A stretch of 7,971 nt of DNA from CAZEZY01 sp964516635 (GTDB lineage Bacteria > Pseudomonadota > Gammaproteobacteria > Burkholderiales > Burkholderiaceae_C). Where the stretch lies: the NCBI GenBank assembly GCA_964516635.1, contig CAZEZY010000112.1, positions 1-7,971 on the forward strand, in the 5' to 3' direction. The first letter of the stretch is position 1, and each line of letters starts with the position of its first letter. Below, piece by piece: positions 1 through 6,813 of the stretch. The notes below the pieces were generated by a model, which saw only the letters and a program-made list of their open reading frames with translations, was not told the origin of the DNA and made no database searches. The position numbers and the translations under genes are program-made.

Positions 1-1466
1 CCGCCTTCTACCCCGAGAACGGCCGCGGCCGCTTGCGCGACATGATCGCCAACCGGCCCGACTGGTGCATCAGCCGCCAGCGCAGCTGGGGGGTGCCGCT
101 GCCCTTCCTGTTGCACGTGGACAGTGGCGAGCCGCACCCGCGCACCCCCGACATCATCGACCTGGCCGCCGAGGTGGTCGAGGCTGGCGGCATCGAGGCG
201 TGGAGTCAGCTCGGCGTGGCTGAGATCCTGACCCGCCTGGGCGATTCGGCCGACCCAGCCAGCTATACCAAGAGCACCGACATCCTGGAGGTCTGGTTCG
301 ATTCCGGCACCACGCACACCACCGTGCTGAAAGGCAGCCACGCGGGCAGCGGCCACGACCATGGCCCCGAGGCCGATCTGTACCTGGAAGGTCACGACCA
401 GCACCGCGGCTGGTTCCACAGCTCGCTGCTGACGGCCGCCGCCATGAACGACCGCGCCCCTTACAAAGGCTTGCTCACCCACGGCTTCACCGTCGACGGC
501 CAGGGCCGCAAGATGAGCAAGAGCGTGGGCAATGTGATCGCACCGCAGCAGGTCAGCTCCAAGCTGGGCGCCGAAATCATCCGACTCTGGGTGGCCGCCA
601 CCGACTATTCGGGCGACCTCGGCATCGACGACAAGATCCTGGCCCGCGTGGTGGACGCCTACCGCCGCATCCGCAACACGCTGCGCTTCCTGCTGGCCAA
701 CATCAGCGACTTCGACCCGGCGCAGGACGCCGTCCCGCTGGAGCAGATGCTGGAGGTGGACCGCTACGCCCTGGCCCGCGCCGCCCAGTTCCAGGCCGAC
801 GCGCTGGCCCACTACCACGTGTACGAGTTCCACCCCGTGGTGGCCAAGCTCCAGGTCTACTGCTCGGAGGACCTGGGCGCGTTCTACCTGGACGTGCTCA
901 AAGACCGCCTCTACACCACCGCACCGAAGTCCCTGGCGCGCCGCAGCGCACAAACCGCGCTGCACCAGATCACCCACGCCATGCTGCGCTGGATGGCACC
1001 GTTCCTGAGCTTCACCGCCGAAGAAGCCTGGGCGCTGGCAGGTCACACGCCTTCGATCTTCACGGAAACCTTCCTCAACCTGGGCACGCCCAACGAAGCG
1101 CTGATGGCCAAGTGGGGGCGGGTGCTGGAGATCCGTGGCACGGTGAACAAGGCCATCGAAGACGTGCGTGCCGCCGGTCAGGTGGGCTCTTCTCTGCAGG
1201 CCGAGGTGACGCTGACGGTGGGCCCTGAAGATTTTGCGCTGCTGAACAGCCTGGGCGACGATCTGAAATTTGTGTTCATCGTGTCGGCCATCTCGCTCCA
1301 GTCAGGCAGCGAAATGACCGTGCAGGTCACGCCATCGGGCGCCGCCAAGTGTGGCCGTTGCTGGCACTACCGCGACGACGTGGGCCACGACACGGCCCAC
1401 CCCGAACTCTGCGGGCGCTGCACCAGCAATCTGTATGGCGCGGGCGAATCCCGCTCCGTGGCCTGA
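1..1466 (+). CDS. ileS: Isoleucyl-tRNA synthetase, C-terminal part (5' end outside window)
   Basis: Class I aminoacyl-tRNA synthetase that charges tRNA-Ile with isoleucine in the cytoplasm. The reading frame is open from base 3, so the gene enters from the left and only the last 487 codons are present, about half of a usual bacterial IleS. The HIGH motif and most of the CP1 editing domain lie outside. Visible landmarks are the family-typical [13 protein letters not shown] at about 59-97, the catalytic-core stretch [14 protein letters not shown], and the KMSKS ATP-binding loop at 510-524. An anticodon-binding helical domain follows. The C-terminal zinc finger has two CxxC pairs (first pair at 1350-1361, second with 16 residues between), the form found in ordinary bacterial IleS. 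The TTG at 33 is an internal leucine, not a start. lspA follows after 15 bases, a very common pairing, so the two are probably co-transcribed. Confidence 0.98.
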   Translation, partial: AFYPENGRGRLRDMIANRPDWCISRQRSWGVPLPFLLHVDSGEPHPRTPDIIDLAAEVVEAGGIEAWSQLGVAEILTRLGDSADPASYTKSTDILEVWFDSGTTHTTVLKGSHAGSGHDHGPEADLYLEGHDQHRGWFHSSLLTAAAMNDRAPYKGLLTHGFTVDGQGRKMSKSVGNVIAPQQVSSKLGAEIIRLWVAATDYSGDLGIDDKILARVVDAYRRIRNTLRFLLANISDFDPAQDAVPLEQMLEVDRYALARAAQFQADALAHYHVYEFHPVVAKLQVYCSEDLGAFYLDVLKDRLYTTAPKSLARRSAQTALHQITHAMLRWMAPFLSFTAEEAWALAGHTPSIFTETFLNLGTPNEALMAKWGRVLEIRGTVNKAIEDVRAAGQVGSSLQAEVTLTVGPEDFALLNSLGDDLKFVFIVSAISLQSGSEMTVQVTPSGAAKCGRCWHYRDDVGHDTAHPELCGRCTSNLYGAGESRSVA

Positions 1467-1481
1467 CCGGCGATCAGGGCC

Positions 1482-1991
1482 ATGGGCAAAGCATCATCCC
1501 GAGGCATGCTCGTCTGGCTGGGGCTGGCTTTTGCCATCCTGCTGGCCGACCAGGCCACCAAGTGGTGGATCGTCAGTTTCTATCGCCTCGGGGAAGGCAC
1601 GCCCATCACGTCTTTCTTCAACATCGTGCGGGTGCACAATCCCGGGGCAGCCTTCTCCTTCCTGGCCGGTGCCGGGGGTTGGCAGCGCTGGTTCTTCACG
1701 GTCATCGGCATCGGGGCGACCGCCTTCATCCTCTGGATGTTGCGCTCACACCACCATCAGAAGCTGTTCGCCTTCTCGCTGGCCTGCATCATGGGTGGCG
1801 CGGTGGGCAATGTGATCGACCGGGTGGTCCATGGCTACGTGGTGGACATGCTGGATTTTCACTGGCCCTGGCTACAACCCCTGTTTCGCGGCGGTCACTT
1901 TCCCACCTTCAACCTGGCCGACATGGCGATCACCGTGGGAGCGATCGGGTTGATATTGGACGAAATCCTGCGCGTCAGGCGTTCCCGCTGA
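1482..1991 (+). CDS. lspA: Lipoprotein signal peptidase (signal peptidase II)
   Basis: Inner-membrane aspartyl protease that cuts the signal peptide from diacylglyceryl-modified prolipoproteins just before the lipobox cysteine. The protein has 169 residues, normal for the family, with four hydrophobic segments at about 9-28, 68-87, 95-112 and 147-163. Family motifs are visible: ADQATK at 22-27, HNPGAAFSF at 52-60, [10 protein letters not shown] at 105-114, VVDMLDFHW at 120-128 and FNLADMAI at 143-150. By alignment to known LspA proteins the catalytic aspartates should be D122 and D147. The loop between them is several residues longer than in the E. coli enzyme. The start at 1482 gives the usual short N-terminus before the first membrane segment. 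Its ribosome binding site is poor: an AGGG lies only two bases from the ATG, which fits translational coupling to ileS just upstream. Confidence 0.97.
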   Translation: MGKASSRGMLVWLGLAFAILLADQATKWWIVSFYRLGEGTPITSFFNIVRVHNPGAAFSFLAGAGGWQRWFFTVIGIGATAFILWMLRSHHHQKLFAFSLACIMGGAVGNVIDRVVHGYVVDMLDFHWPWLQPLFRGGHFPTFNLADMAITVGAIGLILDEILRVRRSR

Positions 1992-2099
1992 CGCGACATC
2001 GAGGGCCCAGGCGGCCCCGTGTCAGATCACCTTCGCCGGATTCAGGCGCACCTTCCGCATCGAGCCTGCCGCTGGTGCAAACGGCCCACCCGAAAGGCT
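1992..2099. other. Convergent intergenic gap between lspA and qor
   Basis: A 108-base gap between two genes that point at each other. A strong terminator would be expected here, but I see only weak candidates. One is a 5-bp GC stem (GGGCC at 2003-2007 with GGCCC at 2013-2017), the other a 4-bp stem (CGCC 2034-2037 with GGCG 2045-2048). Neither is followed by a T-run on either strand. On the minus strand the qor frame stays open for 25 codons past the qor stop, ending at 2022; this is reported separately as a finding. Confidence 0.6.
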
Positions 2100-3095
2100 T
2101 CACGGAATCAGCACGGTTGAGCCAGTGGTTTTCCTGGCTTCCAGGTCCCGGTGGGCCTGCTGCACCTCGGCCAGCGGATAGCGCTGATCCACATGGATCT
2201 TGACCTGCCCGGATGTCACCACCCCAAAAAGGTCGTCGGCCATGGCCTGTGTGCGCTCCCGGCTGGTGATGTGGCTGAACAGCGTCTGGCGCGTCACATA
2301 AATCGACCCTTTGGCGGCCAGCATGGCAGGCGCAAAAGGCGCAACAGGCCCTGACGCATTGCCAAAGGTCACCATCAGTCCAAAAGGCGCCAGGCAGTTG
2401 AGCGATGCGTCCCAGGTGTCTTTTCCGACCGAGTCGTAGACCACCTTCACGCCCTTGCCGCCGGTGATGTCTCTGACCCGGGCCGCAAAGTCTTCGGTGC
2501 TGTAGTTGATGACATGGGCAGCCCCGTTGGCCTTGGCCAGCTCGCATTTCGCATCGGAACCCGCGGTCCCAATCAGCTGAAGGCCCAGCGTCCTGGCCCA
2601 CTGGCAGGCAATCAGCCCGACCCCGCCTGCGGCCGCATGGAACAACACGAAGTCTCCGGGCTGCAGCCCCTCGACGGGTTTGCAATGTTTCAGCAGGTAC
2701 TGCGCGGTCAGGCCCTTGAGCATCATGGCCGCCCCCTCCTCGAAAGCAATCGGATCAGGCAGCCGGCAGACATTCATGGCAGGCATGACCCGCGCATCGC
2801 AGTAACTCCCCGGGGGTTGGCTGGCATAGGCCACCCGGTCACCCACCTCCAGATGCAACACGCCTTCACCCACCGCCTCGATCACACCAGACGCCTCCAT
2901 GCCCAGTTGCAGCGGCATGGGCAGGCTGTACAAGCCCGATCGCTGATAGACGTCGATGAAATTGAGACCGATCGCGTGGTGACGAATGCGCACTTCGCCC
3001 GGCCCAGGCTCCCCCACGGCCACTTCCACCAGCTGCATCTGCTCGGGTCCGCCCGGCTGGTCGATCCGCACGGCGCGACGGGACATCGGATTCAT
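2100..3095 (-). CDS. qor: NADPH:quinone oxidoreductase, zinc-independent MDR family
   Basis: A 331-residue member of the medium-chain dehydrogenase/reductase superfamily, quinone oxidoreductase (zeta-crystallin-like) branch. Such enzymes are soluble and reduce quinones or related electrophiles with NADPH. The N-terminal GroES-like domain (about 5-125) contains the family-typical GLNFIDVYQRSGLY at 43-56 and GMEASGVIEAVGEGV at 65-79. The Rossmann domain carries the nucleotide-binding motif AAGGVG at 155-160. There is no structural-zinc cysteine cluster, consistent with the Qor branch. The C-terminus, ending GSTVLIP, matches the usual end of the family. An upstream extension to 3209 is open, but the start at 3095 is preferred: it begins where homologues begin and has a strong ribosome binding site seven bases upstream. 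The gene stands alone, convergent with lspA and divergent from the transporter. The exact substrate cannot be read from sequence; it could be another Qor-like enone or quinone reductase. Confidence 0.93.
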   Translation of the reverse strand: MNPMSRRAVRIDQPGGPEQMQLVEVAVGEPGPGEVRIRHHAIGLNFIDVYQRSGLYSLPMPLQLGMEASGVIEAVGEGVLHLEVGDRVAYASQPPGSYCDARVMPAMNVCRLPDPIAFEEGAAMMLKGLTAQYLLKHCKPVEGLQPGDFVLFHAAAGGVGLIACQWARTLGLQLIGTAGSDAKCELAKANGAAHVINYSTEDFAARVRDITGGKGVKVVYDSVGKDTWDASLNCLAPFGLMVTFGNASGPVAPFAPAMLAAKGSIYVTRQTLFSHITSRERTQAMADDLFGVVTSGQVKIHVDQRYPLAEVQQAHRDLEARKTTGSTVLIP

Positions 3096-3102
3096 CGCAA
3101 TT

Positions 3103-3110
3103 CTCCTCTT
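3103..3110 (-). promoter_or_regulatory. Strong ribosome binding site of qor
   Basis: Read on the minus strand the bases are AAGAGGAG, a near-complete Shine-Dalgarno match, seven bases before the ATG at 3095. It decides the start of qor against the longer open frame reaching 3209. Confidence 0.85.
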
Positions 3111-3162
3111 GTATGTGGGATGCAGATGGTGCCATGATCGGCACGGTCTTGCAGCCCTGCCA

Positions 3163-3191
3163 GGGACACCCCCTGTCAAACGGGTTACATT
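3163..3191 (+). promoter_or_regulatory. Candidate promoter of the EamA transporter gene, possibly leaderless
   Basis: GGGACA at 3163-3168 matches four of six bases of a sigma-70 -35 box. TACATT at 3186-3191 matches four of six bases of a -10 box. The spacer is the ideal 17 bases. Only six bases (GCCTCC) separate the -10 from the ATG at 3198, so transcription would start at or very near the A of the start codon. No Shine-Dalgarno sequence is present. The elements and spacing are visible in the sequence; promoter activity is inferred. Confidence 0.5.
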
Positions 3192-3197
3192 GCCTCC

Positions 3198-4124
3198 ATG
3201 CCTGACCACCCGAACCCTCCCCTGTCACTGGCCACGGTCGGTCTGCTGCTGGTTCCGCCCCTGATGTGGGCAGGCAATGCCGTGGTGGGCCGGCTGGCTG
3301 CGCCATGGATCCCACCAGTCACCTTCAATTTCCTGCGGTGGTTGCTGGTGCTGGTGATTCTGCTACCGATGGCCGGCTGGATCCTGAAAAAGGGCAGCCC
3401 CCTCTGGCGCGACTGGAGACGCTTTGCCCTGCTGGGGCTGCTGTCGATCGCCAGCTACAACATGCTGCAGTACCTGGCACTCAACACGTCCACACCGATC
3501 AACGTCACGCTCATGGCAGCCAGCATGCCGGTCTGGATGCTGCTGGTGGGCCGGCTGTTCTTCCATGCCCCTATCCGGAAGACCGCCCTGCTGGGGGCCG
3601 CCTTTTCACTGAGCGGCGTGCTGGTGGTGCTCACGCAGGGCGACCCGGGGCGGCTTTTGCAGCTCAAGCTCGTTCCGGGTGATGCCTGGATGCTGTTGGC
3701 GGCCTTTGTCTGGGCCAGCTACAGCTGGCTGCTCACCCAACGCCACGAAGCCACCGAAATCCGCAATGACTGGGCGGCATTCCTGCTGGCCCAGACGGTA
3801 TTCGGCCTGGTCAGTGCAGCCGCCCTGACGGGCGGTGAATGGGTGTGGCTGGCCACTCACGGACAGGGCCAGATTCAGTGGAGCTGGGCCCTGGTGGCCA
3901 TCCTCGTCTTTGTGGCCCTAGGCCCTTCGCTGCTGGCGTACCGCTGCTGGGGCGCGGGCGTGCAGCGAGCCGGCCCCACTGTCGCCGGCTTTTTCAGCAA
4001 CCTCACCCCCCTGTTTGCGGCCGTCATGTCGCTGGCCTTTCTGGGCGAAGCACCCAAGGGCTTCCATGCCGTGGCCTTTCTGCTGATCGTGATGGGTATT
4101 GTGGTGACGGCATCCCGAAAATAG
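3198..4124 (+). CDS. EamA/DMT-superfamily membrane transporter
   Basis: A 308-residue integral inner-membrane protein with about ten predicted hydrophobic segments, at roughly 11-31, 42-60, 76-94, 100-120, 128-146, 161-179, 192-211, 229-249, 257-283 and 288-305. This is the two-times-five arrangement of EamA (DUF6) drug/metabolite exporters. Typical features are PLMWAGNAVVGR in the first segment, the SYNMLQYLALNTSTPINVTLM stretch split between segments 3 and 4, and PLFAAVMSLAFLGE in segment 9. The internal repeat places one EamA domain at about 15-145 and the second at about 165-305. Members export amino acids, nucleosides or other small metabolites, but the substrate cannot be predicted here. 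There is no Shine-Dalgarno sequence before the ATG. The gene is divergent from qor across 102 bases, and rlmJ starts 30 bases after its stop, so partial co-transcription with rlmJ is possible. Confidence 0.93.
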   Translation: MPDHPNPPLSLATVGLLLVPPLMWAGNAVVGRLAAPWIPPVTFNFLRWLLVLVILLPMAGWILKKGSPLWRDWRRFALLGLLSIASYNMLQYLALNTSTPINVTLMAASMPVWMLLVGRLFFHAPIRKTALLGAAFSLSGVLVVLTQGDPGRLLQLKLVPGDAWMLLAAFVWASYSWLLTQRHEATEIRNDWAAFLLAQTVFGLVSAAALTGGEWVWLATHGQGQIQWSWALVAILVFVALGPSLLAYRCWGAGVQRAGPTVAGFFSNLTPLFAAVMSLAFLGEAPKGFHAVAFLLIVMGIVVTASRK

Positions 4125-4137
4125 GCGCTCACCCGCT

Positions 4138-4154
4138 TACAGTACCATCGCGCC
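4138..4154 (+). promoter_or_regulatory. Candidate -10 region just before rlmJ
   Basis: Two overlapping -10-like hexamers, TACAGT at 4138-4143 and TACCAT at 4143-4148, lie directly before the rlmJ ATG at 4155. The second is six bases from the ATG, the same distance as in the transporter gene upstream. No purine-rich ribosome binding site is present. I found no convincing -35 box at the right distance, so this is a weaker promoter candidate than the one at 3163-3191. Confidence 0.35.
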
Positions 4155-5072
4155 ATGTTCAGTTACCGCCATGCCTTTCACGCCGGCAACCACGCCGATG
4201 TGCTCAAACACCTCACCTGGCTGGCCGTGTTGCGTTATCTGGGTCAGAAGGAAACGGCCCTGCACATCATCGACACCCATGCAGGTGCGGGCCCCTACCG
4301 GCTTGACCAGGAGCATGCCCGGACGTCTGGCGAATCGGATGCCGGGATCATCCGTCTGATGGCCGCTGCCCATGCCTCTGCCGACCGGGGTGAATCCCTG
4401 CCTGAAACGGTGGCCGATTACCTGGGCATCGTGCGTCACTTCAACCCGGATGGCAACCTGCGCACTTACCCCGGATCGCCCTGGATCAGCCAGGCCCTGC
4501 TTCGACCCCAGGACCGGCTCAAACTTTTCGAGGTCCATCCCACCGATGCCCGGGTACTGACCAAGCAGGTGGAGGAACTGGGCAAGGGCAGGCAGATCGA
4601 GGTGCTGCGCCGCAGCGGGTTCGAAGGTCTCAAGGCCCTGCTGCCACCCCCGAGCCGGCGTGGCGTCGTGCTCATCGACCCCAGCTACGAACTCAAGACG
4701 GATTACGAGGCGGTACTGGATTGCCTGACCGATGCCATGAAGCGGTTTCCCACGGGCACCTATGCGGTCTGGTATCCGGTCATCGGGCGCCCTGAGGCCC
4801 ACATGCTGGCACGCAAACTCAAGGCAATGAGCACCCGCAGCGAGCGCCCCTGGTTGCAGGCCGAATTGAATGTGGGCATGCTACCTGAAGAAGGCACGGC
4901 CGCCCGCGTGGCACAGGGCAGACACCATGGAGGCATGCGAGCCAGCGGCATGCATGTCATCAATCCGCCCTTCACCCTGGCCAGCCAGTTGCGCGAGTCC
5001 CTGCCCTGGGTACTCGGTGCATTGCGCGAACCGGTAGCCGCCAGCTGGACCGTCGAAAGCCAGGGCCGTTGA
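4155..5072 (+). CDS. rlmJ: 23S rRNA (adenine(2030)-N6)-methyltransferase RlmJ
   Basis: SAM-dependent methyltransferase that, in E. coli, makes N6-methyladenosine at A2030 of 23S rRNA; it acts in the cytoplasm on rRNA before the subunit is complete. The N-terminus FSYRHAFHAGNHADVLKH is a hallmark of the family. The cofactor-binding motif DTHAGAG is at 40-46, YPGSP at 105-109 and LFEVHP at 124-129. The catalytic N6-adenine methyltransferase motif is at 175-178, here DPSY where the E. coli protein has DPPY. The protein has 305 residues against 280 in E. coli; the extra length is mostly near the C-terminus. The start at 4155 matches the family N-terminus exactly. There is no visible Shine-Dalgarno sequence. 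It lies 30 bases after the transporter gene and 42 bases before the DUF3047-like gene on the same strand, so the three could share transcripts, although they have no obvious functional link. Confidence 0.95.
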   Translation: MFSYRHAFHAGNHADVLKHLTWLAVLRYLGQKETALHIIDTHAGAGPYRLDQEHARTSGESDAGIIRLMAAAHASADRGESLPETVADYLGIVRHFNPDGNLRTYPGSPWISQALLRPQDRLKLFEVHPTDARVLTKQVEELGKGRQIEVLRRSGFEGLKALLPPPSRRGVVLIDPSYELKTDYEAVLDCLTDAMKRFPTGTYAVWYPVIGRPEAHMLARKLKAMSTRSERPWLQAELNVGMLPEEGTAARVAQGRHHGGMRASGMHVINPPFTLASQLRESLPWVLGALREPVAASWTVESQGR

Positions 5073-5089
5073 GACTGTCATGCGGCCGC

Positions 5090-5114
5090 CACAACACCAC
5101 GGCATGCTGTTGTG
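5090..5114. repeat. Inverted repeat against the start of the DUF3047-like gene
   Basis: CACAACA at 5090-5096 and its exact reverse complement TGTTGTG at 5108-5114 are separated by 11 bases. The right arm ends on the base before the ATG at 5115. The spacer contains a GCATGC palindrome (5102-5107). In DNA this could be an operator; in mRNA it would form a 7-bp hairpin beside the start codon. The repeat is seen directly; any role is inferred. Confidence 0.45.
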
Positions 5115-5912
5115 ATGCAAGCACCTCGACACCTCACACCGGGTCACATCCATCGCCGCGGCCTGCTGGCCTCGCTGATCGTCCTGCCCTTCGCCCCCGC
5201 CTGCACGGTTGTCCCGCCCCTTGAAGACGATCCCCTCGCCACGAATCCCCAGATCGATGATCTGAACGCTTCCCCGTGGGGTCAGGCTTGCCGGCTTCCG
5301 CCATCGGCCGGTGGCTGGATGCACCGGACATTTCCTCAGCGCAAGGCCATGCACTACCAGACCATCGACAACTGGATGGGACGCCCTGCCCTGCAGGCCA
5401 GAGGGCGTGGCGCCAACAGCCTGGTCCGGGCACCGCTTCAACCCCCAGCCCATGTCCCTGACCGATGCCAGTTCGCCTGGTTTGCCCATGCCCTGAACCC
5501 TGCAACGGCCATGGCAGACCCCCAGCGCAACGACGTCTGCATGCGCTGGACCTTCACCTTTGGCGGTGACCGGTCATCGTTCACCGCCAGAGACCGGACA
5601 CTCTCCGAACTGGCCCAATTGCTCACGGGGGAGCCGCTGCCTCATGCCACCCTCATGTATGTGTGGGACCCTGCCCTGCCGGAAGGCACGGTCGTTCACC
5701 ACCCGAACTCGGCACGCATTCGTCATCTGGTCATTCAATCGGGTGACGCAGGCCTGGGACGCTGGACCGACCACGAACGGAATCTGAAGCAAGACTTCGA
5801 ACGGGTGTTCGGAGAAGAGGCGGGGCCACTGGAAGGCATCGCGGCATTTTCCAACTCCAACAACACCGGACATGACGCACAGGTCTGGTATGGACCGATG
5901 GTGCTGAGCTGA
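5115..5912 (+). CDS. Exported DUF3047-like protein of unknown function, possible lipoprotein
   Basis: A 265-residue protein whose C-terminal two thirds resemble the DUF3047 family, recognised from memory and not by search. Characteristic stretches, numbered from the ATG, are HATLMYVWDPALPEGTVV at about 177-194, the HLVIQSG and LGRWTDHERNL segments at about 204-224, FERVFGEE, and the SNNTG turn near 248-252. The biochemical function of DUF3047 is unknown. The N-terminus has a twin arginine (HRRGLLA) before a hydrophobic stretch ending FAPAC, with the cysteine at residue 30. This could be a Tat or Sec signal peptide. The cysteine could be a lipobox site, though alanine at -3 is not the preferred residue, and A-P-A also fits signal peptidase I. 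The start is uncertain: a GTG at 5112 is directly before the ATG at 5115, and neither has a Shine-Dalgarno sequence. The gene is the last of the plus-strand group, 42 bases after rlmJ, and converges with metF. Confidence 0.8.
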   Translation: MQAPRHLTPGHIHRRGLLASLIVLPFAPACTVVPPLEDDPLATNPQIDDLNASPWGQACRLPPSAGGWMHRTFPQRKAMHYQTIDNWMGRPALQARGRGANSLVRAPLQPPAHVPDRCQFAWFAHALNPATAMADPQRNDVCMRWTFTFGGDRSSFTARDRTLSELAQLLTGEPLPHATLMYVWDPALPEGTVVHHPNSARIRHLVIQSGDAGLGRWTDHERNLKQDFERVFGEEAGPLEGIAAFSNSNNTGHDAQVWYGPMVLS

Positions 5913-5947
5913 TCGGGTCACCAGCTCGAACAAGGCGCATGCGACGG

Positions 5948-5966
5948 GCCCCTCGCTTTCGAGGGC
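5948..5966. terminator. Hairpin in the convergent gap, possible weak terminator
   Basis: CCCTCG at 5950-5955 pairs perfectly with CGAGGG at 5960-5965 around a CTTT loop, and G5948 can extend the stem to C5966 if C5949 bulges out. It lies between two genes that end facing each other, where a bidirectional terminator is expected. No T-run follows on either strand, so it is not a classical intrinsic terminator. Confidence 0.35.
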
Positions 5967-5985
5967 GTGAAGGCGGCTGGAAGAC

Positions 5986-6813
5986 TTACAACCCCAGTGC
6001 CTCGCACAAAGCCAGCGTGGGCCCGCTCTGGTTCATGGTGTAGAAGTGCAGACCAGGTACCCCGGCATTGCGGAGCTGGTCGCAGAGGTCGGCCACCACC
6101 TCATGGCCAAACGCCTGAATGCTGGCCGTGTCGTCCCCGAATCCCTGGAGCCGCAGGCGTATCCAGCGGGGTACTTCTGCACCGCAGGCATCGGAAAAAC
6201 GGAGCAGTTGCGAGGCATTGGTGATCGGCATGATGCCCGGCACGATCGGCACGTCCACCCCCAGCTGGTAGGCCTCGTCGACGAATCGGAAGTAGGCATC
6301 GCTGTTGAAGAAGTACTGCGTGATGGCCGAATCGGCCCCCGCCTTGACCTTGGTGGCAAATGCCTGCAAGTCAGCCTCGGGGGATCGGGCCTGGGGGTGG
6401 AATTCGGGATAGGCGGCCACTTCGATATGAAAGGCGTCACCCATTTCGGACCGGATGAATGCCACAAGGTCGCTCGCATACTGAAACTCGCCCCCCAATC
6501 CGTAGCCGCTGGGCAGATCGCCGCGAAGGGCCACCAGACGCTTGACACCCATCGCCTGTAACTGGGCCAGTTGCTCACGAACCGAAGCCCTGCTGGCGCC
6601 AATGCACGAGAAATGCGAGGCAGCGGCAACGCCCTCGGCCTGGATGGCGGCCACGGTCGCAAAAGTGCCCTCTTGCGTGGACCCACCCGCACCGTAAGTG
6701 ACCGAACAGAACTCAGGCTTGATGGCATACAGCTTTTCCCTCACTCCACGCAATTTGATGGCGCCTTCTGGCGTCTTGGGGGGGAAAAATTCAAAACTCA
6801 GGGGCAGGCCCAT
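5986..6813 (-). CDS. metF: 5,10-methylenetetrahydrofolate reductase
   Basis: Flavoprotein that reduces 5,10-methylene-tetrahydrofolate to 5-methyl-tetrahydrofolate, the methyl donor for methionine synthesis. The protein has 275 residues and is a single TIM-barrel domain, slightly shorter at the N-terminus than E. coli MetF (296). Motifs in order: SFEFFPPKTPEG at 6-17, with E8 corresponding to the catalytic glutamate E28 of E. coli; VTYGAGGST at 38-46; ALRGDLP at 95-101, where D99 corresponds to the FAD-contacting D120; the AAYPEFHP segment at 133-140; ITQYFFN at 164-170; and VPGIMPI at 191-197. The ATG at 6813 gives the family N-terminus and has GGGAG eight bases upstream. This start lies inside the end of tlyA, a 16-base overlap in a different frame. 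It is the last gene of the ahcY-tlyA-metF run. No separate MetR or MetJ-type site is evident. Confidence 0.96.
   Translation of the reverse strand: MGLPLSFEFFPPKTPEGAIKLRGVREKLYAIKPEFCSVTYGAGGSTQEGTFATVAAIQAEGVAAASHFSCIGASRASVREQLAQLQAMGVKRLVALRGDLPSGYGLGGEFQYASDLVAFIRSEMGDAFHIEVAAYPEFHPQARSPEADLQAFATKVKAGADSAITQYFFNSDAYFRFVDEAYQLGVDVPIVPGIMPITNASQLLRFSDACGAEVPRWIRLRLQGFGDDTASIQAFGHEVVADLCDQLRNAGVPGLHFYTMNQSGPTLALCEALGL

Noticed and set aside
2003..2017. GGGCC/GGCCC hairpin after lspA as a terminator
   Set aside because: The stem is only five base pairs with no T-run on either strand; such pairings are common by chance in GC-rich sequence.
1349..2203. 284-codon plus-strand open frame across the ileS end, lspA and the gap
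   Set aside because: It overlaps two clear genes in another frame and has a low-complexity arginine/glycine/histidine-rich translation, typical of out-of-frame GC-rich DNA.
2514..3137. 207-codon plus-strand open frame opposite qor
   Set aside because: It lies antisense to a clear Qor protein, its translation is rich in arginine, histidine and proline with no recognisable domain, and it is an expected by-product of GC-rich codon use.
3096..3209. Longer qor start at 3209 adding 38 residues
   Set aside because: The extension lacks family similarity and would run through the divergent promoter region; the ATG at 3095 has a strong ribosome binding site and the expected N-terminus.
4137..4802. 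221-codon minus-strand open frame opposite rlmJ
   Set aside because: The opposite strand encodes a fully recognisable RlmJ; the antisense translation shows no family features.
4932..4953. Direct repeat GGCATGC (4932-4938 and 4947-4953) within rlmJ
   Set aside because: It lies in coding sequence for a Gly-Met repeat and consists of two short copies only; no array or mobile-element structure surrounds it.
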